Shown one piece after another: positions 7,666 to 11,584 of a stretch of DNA of 11,584 bases. The stretch covers positions 82,682-94,265 of the forward strand of contig DMXM01000040.1 in assembly GCA_003482905.1 (NCBI GenBank), written 5' to 3'. Under the pieces are notes generated by a model that was given only the letters and a program-made list of their open reading frames with translations, was not told the DNA's origin and searched no databases. The DNA is from Elusimicrobiota bacterium. Its GTDB lineage: Bacteria; Elusimicrobiota; Elusimicrobia; Elusimicrobiales; UBA9959. Both the position numbers and the translations under genes were made by a program. Every line of letters starts with the position of its first letter. Positions within the stretch are counted from its first letter, which is position 1.

Positions 7666-7699
7666 TAAAAGACTGGCATAGCGCCGGCGGTGAGGATTT

Positions 7700-8257
7700 A
7701 TGAAGAAGATATGTTTTTTGACGGTATTCTGCGCGGTGTTGACAGCAATGCCATACTCAATTCTCGCTGGCGATGGCGCGGACGCCCTGCGCGTTCAACT
7801 GCGCGCCGCAAAGACACCGGAGGCCCGTAAGGCCGTAATGGAGCAACTGCGTCAAACCCGCAGTGCCGCGCCGGCCTCCCGGCCCAAGAACGCCGTCCCG
7901 GCCGTTTCCGAAGCGGAAAGGCGTCAGCGAATGGAGACCCGGCTTAAAGACGACCCTGAGCGCCTGCGGGAATACCGCCTGCGCGAATCTATGCGCGAGG
8001 CTAAAACGCCGGAGGCCAGGGATGCCATACGCAGCCAGCTTGCGGAGCTGCGCGCCCGGCGTGCTGCCGCCGCCGAGGCCGCGCTTACCCCGGAGCAGAA
8101 AGCCGCCCGCGCCAGCCGCGAGGCGGATGTGAAAACCATGCGCGCGGAGCTGAACCCTTTAAATGAACGGCTTGCGGCGGCTAAAACGGAGACAGAGCGG
8201 GATTCCGTACGCGCCTCCATGCGCCAGGTGCGGGAGAAATATTCCCGGCGACGTTAA
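7700..8257 (+). CDS. Small secreted Arg/Glu/Ala-rich helical protein with three internal repeats (185 aa)
   Basis: GGTGAGG at 7689-7695 lies 4 nt before this ATG. Residues 1-23 form a Sec signal peptide (MKKICFLTVFC... ending ILAG). The mature part has no aromatic-rich core and is dominated by Arg, Glu, Ala, Gln and Leu, so it is predicted to be helical and strongly basic. Three copies of a helical motif occur at about 31-54, 95-118 and 155-178: AKTPEARKAVMEQLR, AKTPEARDAIRSQLAELR and AKTETERDSVRASMRQVR. An Ala/Pro-rich linker at 55-70 separates the first copy. Composition and beta-free character are unlike the flanking repeat proteins. I do not recognise the family. Its position suggests a periplasmic partner, such as a chaperone-like or scaffold factor for the secreted fibres, but that is only inferred from context. 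Confidence 0.8.
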   Translation: MKKICFLTVFCAVLTAMPYSILAGDGADALRVQLRAAKTPEARKAVMEQLRQTRSAAPASRPKNAVPAVSEAERRQRMETRLKDDPERLREYRLRESMREAKTPEARDAIRSQLAELRARRAAAAEAALTPEQKAARASREADVKTMRAELNPLNERLAAAKTETERDSVRASMRQVREKYSRRR

Positions 8258-8296
8258 CATTAAGGGATAGCGGGCAGGTATAGGGAGACCGGACAG

Positions 8297-10399
8297 ATGA
8301 AATTTATGTTCCCAGGCAGACTAAAAAATACGGCTATCGCCGCCGTCTTAGTATTTATATCGGCCCACGCCGCGTTCCTGGGCGCGGCGGAATTTGAGAT
8401 GACGGACAAGCTTACCGTCAACGGTTTTACGCTGCTAAAATCATCCGCCGAGGTGCGCGGCACCATGGGCATCTCCACCGGCGTCCCCTGCGCCGCGCTG
8501 GACGTGGTAAGCACGGGCACCGCGCATACCGAGATGGCACAGATCTGGCGGGAAAGCGGCGGCGTGATAAAGGCCAGCATGAGCGCCACGGGCGTAATGA
8601 TGGCCGTTAAATTTATAGGCGATGGCTCGGGGCTGGCGGGCATCACCGCCGGCGACGACTTGGGCAATCACATAGCAACCACCACCCTGCAGATGGGCGC
8701 CTATGGTATAAATATGTCCAGCCATGTCAGCGCCGCCGCCTACCAGATAAACGGCAGCACGGTGCTAGCCATACTGCCCGGCAGTGACAGCCTCGGGATA
8801 GGTCTTAATGCGGGGAAAGTGAACAGCGGAGGGTGGAATCTCTTCGTCGGCCCTTTTACTGGAGAATCTAACACTACAGGGAACTCGAATACCTACGTAG
8901 GAAGTGCTGCGGGTTTTTCGCACCCGACCGGGTATCAAAACACTTTCATAGGGGAGTTGGCGGGAGGGGAGAGCGCGACCGGTGACAACAATACGCTGGT
9001 GGGCGCTCAGGTGGGCTATGAAGTCTCAGGGCGCTACAACACCTTTGTCGGGGTGGAGGCTGGCTATTATGCCGAGGGGGATAACAATTCTTTTTTTGGA
9101 TACAACACGGGTGTAAGCCTAGATCCAAATGCTGATGACAACACTTTCATCGGCTCCAACTCCGGAGTCATGAACGCAGGCAGAAACAACTCTTTCCTCG
9201 GTTCCAATTCCGGTTACAGAAATGACGGAGGCGGGGATAATACCCTTGCCGGATACAAGGCCGGCTACAATAACAGCATTGGCTCCGGCAATGCCGTTCT
9301 GGGCAGCCAAGCCGGTTACGGGGTGGCAGGGCAGTCTTTTTCAAGTGCCACACTGGCCGGTTATAAGGCTGGTTTCGGGCTGACCACAGGTTCGGATAAC
9401 GTGCTACTCGGTTTTCAGTCGGGCAACAGCCTCACCACCGGCAGCCGCAACATCATAATCGGCTACGACGAGGACGCGCCGGCGGCGACGACCAACGACT
9501 ATATCAACATAGGCGGCCTGCTGCACGGCGACATGGCGCTGTCCACCATGACCGTCTACGGCGACCTTTACGCCAACCATTTCTACGGCGACATCTCCGG
9601 GGCGTCCGGCCTCCCATCCGGCGACGACCTGGGCAACCATATCGCCACACAGAGCCTGAACATGGCTGGTTACCAGATAACCAATGTATCCACAATGACA
9701 GTAAGTTCTATAACAACGACAGCCGCCGGCGTCGTTTTCTCGACAAATGTGTTTATAACACAGGGTAAAGTAGGCATTGGGATTACAAGCCCGTCTTCGC
9801 AGCTCCATGTGGTAGTACCGACAACAGATATGAACGCCTTGGTCATAGCCACCGGGACCGCCGCAGGTCAGGAGATTGTGCGGATATCCACCTCCGGAGT
9901 CATCTATGCTAAGGGAGGGATCACCTACGGCGGCGACCTGGCCGAGATGTACCTGGTTGAGGGTGAGGTGGAGGCCGGGGATGTTGTTATGCTAGCAAAG
10001 TCCGGTTCCGAGGGCGTGGCGGTGGAACGTGCCGAAGGAATGGGGGTATTGATGGGTGTAGTGGCTACGCGGCCGGGCATGATGCTTGGTGACGGCGACC
10101 TGGGCGAGACGGGAACACGGGTTCCTGTAGCCCTTTCCGGCAGGGTGCCGGTGAAGGCCAGCTTGGAAAACGGACCCATACGGGCCGGGAGTCTTCTTTC
10201 TATTTCCTCAAAGCCGGGATGGGCTGCGGCGGCAATCCACACTGGTCCGGTTATGGGGATGGCCCTGGAGGACTTCGATCCGCGCAAAGGGGATACAGTG
10301 CTTTGCTTCGTCAACCGCCATTACTGGGTTGAGCCGGGAGAATTGGAGCAGCTCAGGGACGAGCTGGACCGGGTCAAGGCGGAACTGCGCCGGAGATAG
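8297..10399 (+). CDS. Secreted fibre-like protein with one head-like block and a GDLAEMY C-terminal domain (700 aa)
   Basis: The start ATG has GGGAG at 8283-8287, 9 nt upstream. Residues 1-30 are a signal peptide (ending AFLGA). Next come MGISTGVPCAALDVVSTGTA and AQIWR, shared with the linker after block 2 of the giant paralogue, then a GDGSGLAGI motif, GDDLGNHIATTTLQM and the lead-in GSTVLAILPG. A 13-unit head-like block spans about 181-413, followed by YGDLYANHFYGD, DLGNHIATQSLNM and VGIGITSPSSQLHV. From residue 545 a distinct globular domain begins with GGDLAEMYLVEGEVEAGDVV and continues through GVVATRPG, VPVALSGRVPVKA and GPVMGMALEDFD to about 672. It resembles domains ending many bacterial fibre proteins, possibly related to the Peptidase_G2 self-cleaving chaperone domain. 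Residues 677-700 form a short coiled coil (LEQLRDELDRVKAELRRR), which suggests oligomerisation. It lacks the DGVEMVR-KP ending of the other three paralogues. Confidence 0.88.
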   Translation: MKFMFPGRLKNTAIAAVLVFISAHAAFLGAAEFEMTDKLTVNGFTLLKSSAEVRGTMGISTGVPCAALDVVSTGTAHTEMAQIWRESGGVIKASMSATGVMMAVKFIGDGSGLAGITAGDDLGNHIATTTLQMGAYGINMSSHVSAAAYQINGSTVLAILPGSDSLGIGLNAGKVNSGGWNLFVGPFTGESNTTGNSNTYVGSAAGFSHPTGYQNTFIGELAGGESATGDNNTLVGAQVGYEVSGRYNTFVGVEAGYYAEGDNNSFFGYNTGVSLDPNADDNTFIGSNSGVMNAGRNNSFLGSNSGYRNDGGGDNTLAGYKAGYNNSIGSGNAVLGSQAGYGVAGQSFSSATLAGYKAGFGLTTGSDNVLLGFQSGNSLTTGSRNIIIGYDEDAPAATTNDYINIGGLLHGDMALSTMTVYGDLYANHFYGDISGASGLPSGDDLGNHIATQSLNMAGYQITNVSTMTVSSITTTAAGVVFSTNVFITQGKVGIGITSPSSQLHVVVPTTDMNALVIATGTAAGQEIVRISTSGVIYAKGGITYGGDLAEMYLVEGEVEAGDVVMLAKSGSEGVAVERAEGMGVLMGVVATRPGMMLGDGDLGETGTRVPVALSGRVPVKASLENGPIRAGSLLSISSKPGWAAAAIHTGPVMGMALEDFDPRKGDTVLCFVNRHYWVEPGELEQLRDELDRVKAELRRR
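8837..9535 (+). repeat. Head-like repeat block 4 (13 units, AG type)
   Basis: About thirteen units of 16-20 residues follow N-[TS]-[FLY]-[VIL]-G-x-x-[ASTV]-G, for example NTFIGELAGGESATGDN and NSFLGSNSGYRNDGGGD. The unit type matches block 1 of the giant paralogue. The ending (NAVLGSQAG, TLAGYKAG, NVLLGFQSG, NIIIGYDED, INIGG) matches blocks 1 and 3. Confidence 0.85.
9389..9574 (+). repeat. Dispersed 186 bp block-closing repeat, copy 3
   Basis: It sits in the 8297-10399 gene and closes its only head-like block. Similarity to copy 1 continues past the repeat through NHFYGDISGASGLPSGD and the following DLGNHIAT linker. This makes it the best candidate for sequence exchange between the two genes. 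Confidence 0.9.
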
Positions 10400-10412
10400 G
10401 CGGCACAGGAAC

Positions 10413-11584
10413 ATGGGCATATATACATTAAGTTGCGTTTTCCTGCTGGCGGCCCTGTTGTGCGCCTCGGTTGCGCCGGATGCCCGTGCGGCAGCCATCA
10501 CCTGGGACGGCGCAGGCGGGGATACCAACTGGTACACCGCCAACAACTGGAACCCCGACGGCGTGCCCGGCTCTGCCGACGACATTACCATCAACGCCGC
10601 CGTCGGAGTAGTTGTAAATGTCTCCTCCCCCGCTATCAACTTCAACACCCTGGCGCTGGGCGCGGCAGGCGGCGGAACCGCCGTCACAATCACTTTATCT
10701 ACTGGGATAGCCTCCGGTGGCTCGTTCACAATACACAATGGCGCAATGCTGGTGCAAAATAGCACGGAAACTCTGAAGATCAGCGGCAACCTGACGGTAG
10801 AACCGGGCGGCAGAATCACGCACGGTAATAACGCCACCATCAGGGCTTATGTGGTTAGTCTCGATGTTGCCGGAACATTCGACCTACAGGCTGGTTCAAC
10901 CATCACGGTGGACGGGCTCGGTTATGACGGCTCCAGCATCGGTGCCGGGTGGGGGCCGGGTGGAGGCCCTAGTGGTGTCAACTACAACGGTTGCGGTGGC
11001 GGCCACGGCGGCACCGGCGGAGTATGCAAGAGCGCCGGCGGCGGGGTGGTCAACGACGTGGGCTCTTACCCAACCGACCTGGGCTCAGGCGGCGGCAGAA
11101 GCTACAACGGCGGCCTTGGCGGCGCCGGCGGCGGGGCGATTATCCTTAAGGCCGGCACCTTAACCCTCAACGGACGCATCACCGCCAATGGTGCCGCCGG
11201 TGGGAACAATAGCTATGGCGCCGGTGGCGGCGCCGGTGGCAGTGTTAACATCACCGCCACCAGCTTCTCTGGCAGCGGGGTGATATTGGCCACAGGCGCA
11301 GTCGGCGGGGCAGGGGACTATGTCGGTGGCGGGGGGGGAGGCGGGAGAATCCTAGTCCATATCACCGGCACGGGCGACCCTTGTGCACTTACGACCTATG
11401 TGTCAGGCGGCGCCTCTGGCGGTACCTACTCGGGCGCAGGCGCGGACGGGACAGTTGCCTTATTCAACAGCGCGGGCGCGGGAAAAATGTGGGTGGGTAG
11501 CGTCGGCGACAGCAATTGGTACACCGCCAGTAACTGGGCACCCGCCGGCGTACCCTCTGCTTCAGACGGCGTGATAATCGGCCC
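10413..11584 (+). CDS. Glycine-rich secreted repeat protein, 3'-truncated by the window edge
   Basis: An uninterrupted frame of 390 codons runs from ATG 10413 to the window end with no stop, so the gene continues outside. It starts 13 nt after the preceding stop; the nearest upstream purine runs (AGG 10398-10400, AGGA 10407-10410) are poorly spaced. Residues 1-26 form a signal peptide (LSCVFLLAALLC core, PDARA cleavage site). Residues 31-60 hold WDGAGGDTNWYTANNW then DGVPGSADDITI, and a second copy begins at residue 360 (WVGSVGDSNWYTASNW, AGVPSASDGVII), giving a repeat unit of about 329 residues. Such W-x-G-NW-x-x-P motifs are common in large secreted bacterial proteins. Residues about 170-312 are glycine-rich, interspersed with short beta-type strands (AIILKAGTLTLNGRITANG, GGRILVHITG). 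It is probably an extracellular beta-helical adhesin or matrix protein. Its modules are unrelated to the upstream paralogues and its isoleucine codons are mostly ATC. Confidence 0.85.
   Translation, partial: MGIYTLSCVFLLAALLCASVAPDARAAAITWDGAGGDTNWYTANNWNPDGVPGSADDITINAAVGVVVNVSSPAINFNTLALGAAGGGTAVTITLSTGIASGGSFTIHNGAMLVQNSTETLKISGNLTVEPGGRITHGNNATIRAYVVSLDVAGTFDLQAGSTITVDGLGYDGSSIGAGWGPGGGPSGVNYNGCGGGHGGTGGVCKSAGGGVVNDVGSYPTDLGSGGGRSYNGGLGGAGGGAIILKAGTLTLNGRITANGAAGGNNSYGAGGGAGGSVNITATSFSGSGVILATGAVGGAGDYVGGGGGGGRILVHITGTGDPCALTTYVSGGASGGTYSGAGADGTVALFNSAGAGKMWVGSVGDSNWYTASNWAPAGVPSASDGVIIG
11331..11338 (+). repeat. G8 homopolymer inside the glycine-rich gene
   Basis: Eight consecutive G residues encode part of a glycine run. 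It is in frame as written. Such tracts can slip during replication, but glycine codons alone can also explain it. Confidence 0.5.

Noticed and set aside
3568..10399. Classical trimeric autotransporter (YadA family)
   Set aside because: The repeats resemble YadA heads, but the period is about 17 residues and no C-terminal stalk plus four-strand membrane anchor is present.
9929..10399. Peptidase_S74 tail-spike chaperone domain
   Set aside because: The expected SD-x-R-x-K-x-x-I type opening and long coiled coil are absent. The GDLAEMY start fits a different end domain.
10208..11574. Several shorter frames at the right end on both strands
   Set aside because: All overlap the continuous 390-codon frame from 10413, which has a signal peptide and coherent repeated motifs.
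1..11584. Prophage tail-fibre region
   Set aside because: The modules resemble tail-fibre motifs, but every gene with a visible start has a signal peptide and no tail, baseplate, lysis or integrase gene is nearby.

Overview
The window is one strand-consistent stretch of secreted, low-complexity, highly modular proteins. Six plus-strand genes fill almost all of it. Gaps are only 13 to 71 bp and I see no convincing hairpin terminator in any of them, so they may be co-transcribed. The first gene runs in from the left edge and the last runs off the right edge. I see no RNA gene, CRISPR array, transposase, integrase or origin.

Layout: (1) 1-2460 is the 3' part of a gene built from tandem 91- or 102-residue units. 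(2) 2501-3496 is a short secreted paralogue carrying one degenerate unit. (3) About 3568-7665 is a giant paralogue with three blocks of 17-residue, YadA-head-like repeats. (4) 7700-8257 is a small secreted, Arg/Glu/Ala-rich helical protein. (5) 8297-10399 is a further paralogue with one head-like block, a C-terminal domain starting GGDLAEMY and a short terminal coiled coil. (6) 10413-11584 is the start of an unrelated glycine-rich secreted protein with a duplicated NWYTA-NW motif.

Genes 1, 2, 3 and 5 draw on the same parts: YGDGSGLTGI, GDNLGNHIATT, VGIG-SP, VRVSTNMYIVGF and the head-like repeats. All five complete or 5'-complete genes start with a signal peptide, so the locus probably makes cell-surface or extracellular fibres or adhesins. 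This is inferred from repeat architecture; nothing in the sequence shows the ligand or the attachment mechanism.

Organism: probably a Gram-negative, moderately GC-rich bacterium from a poorly cultured lineage. Shine-Dalgarno sites ahead of genes 2, 4 and 5 argue against Bacteroidota, where DNLGNHTATQNL-type repeats also occur. From memory, the combination of VSTN-YIVG, YGDGS-LTG and GDLAEMY modules recalls Elusimicrobiota proteins. I hold this loosely. The most notable feature is the modular design: conserved caps around variable repeat numbers, and mosaic units with near-identical DNA that point to ongoing recombination between paralogues.
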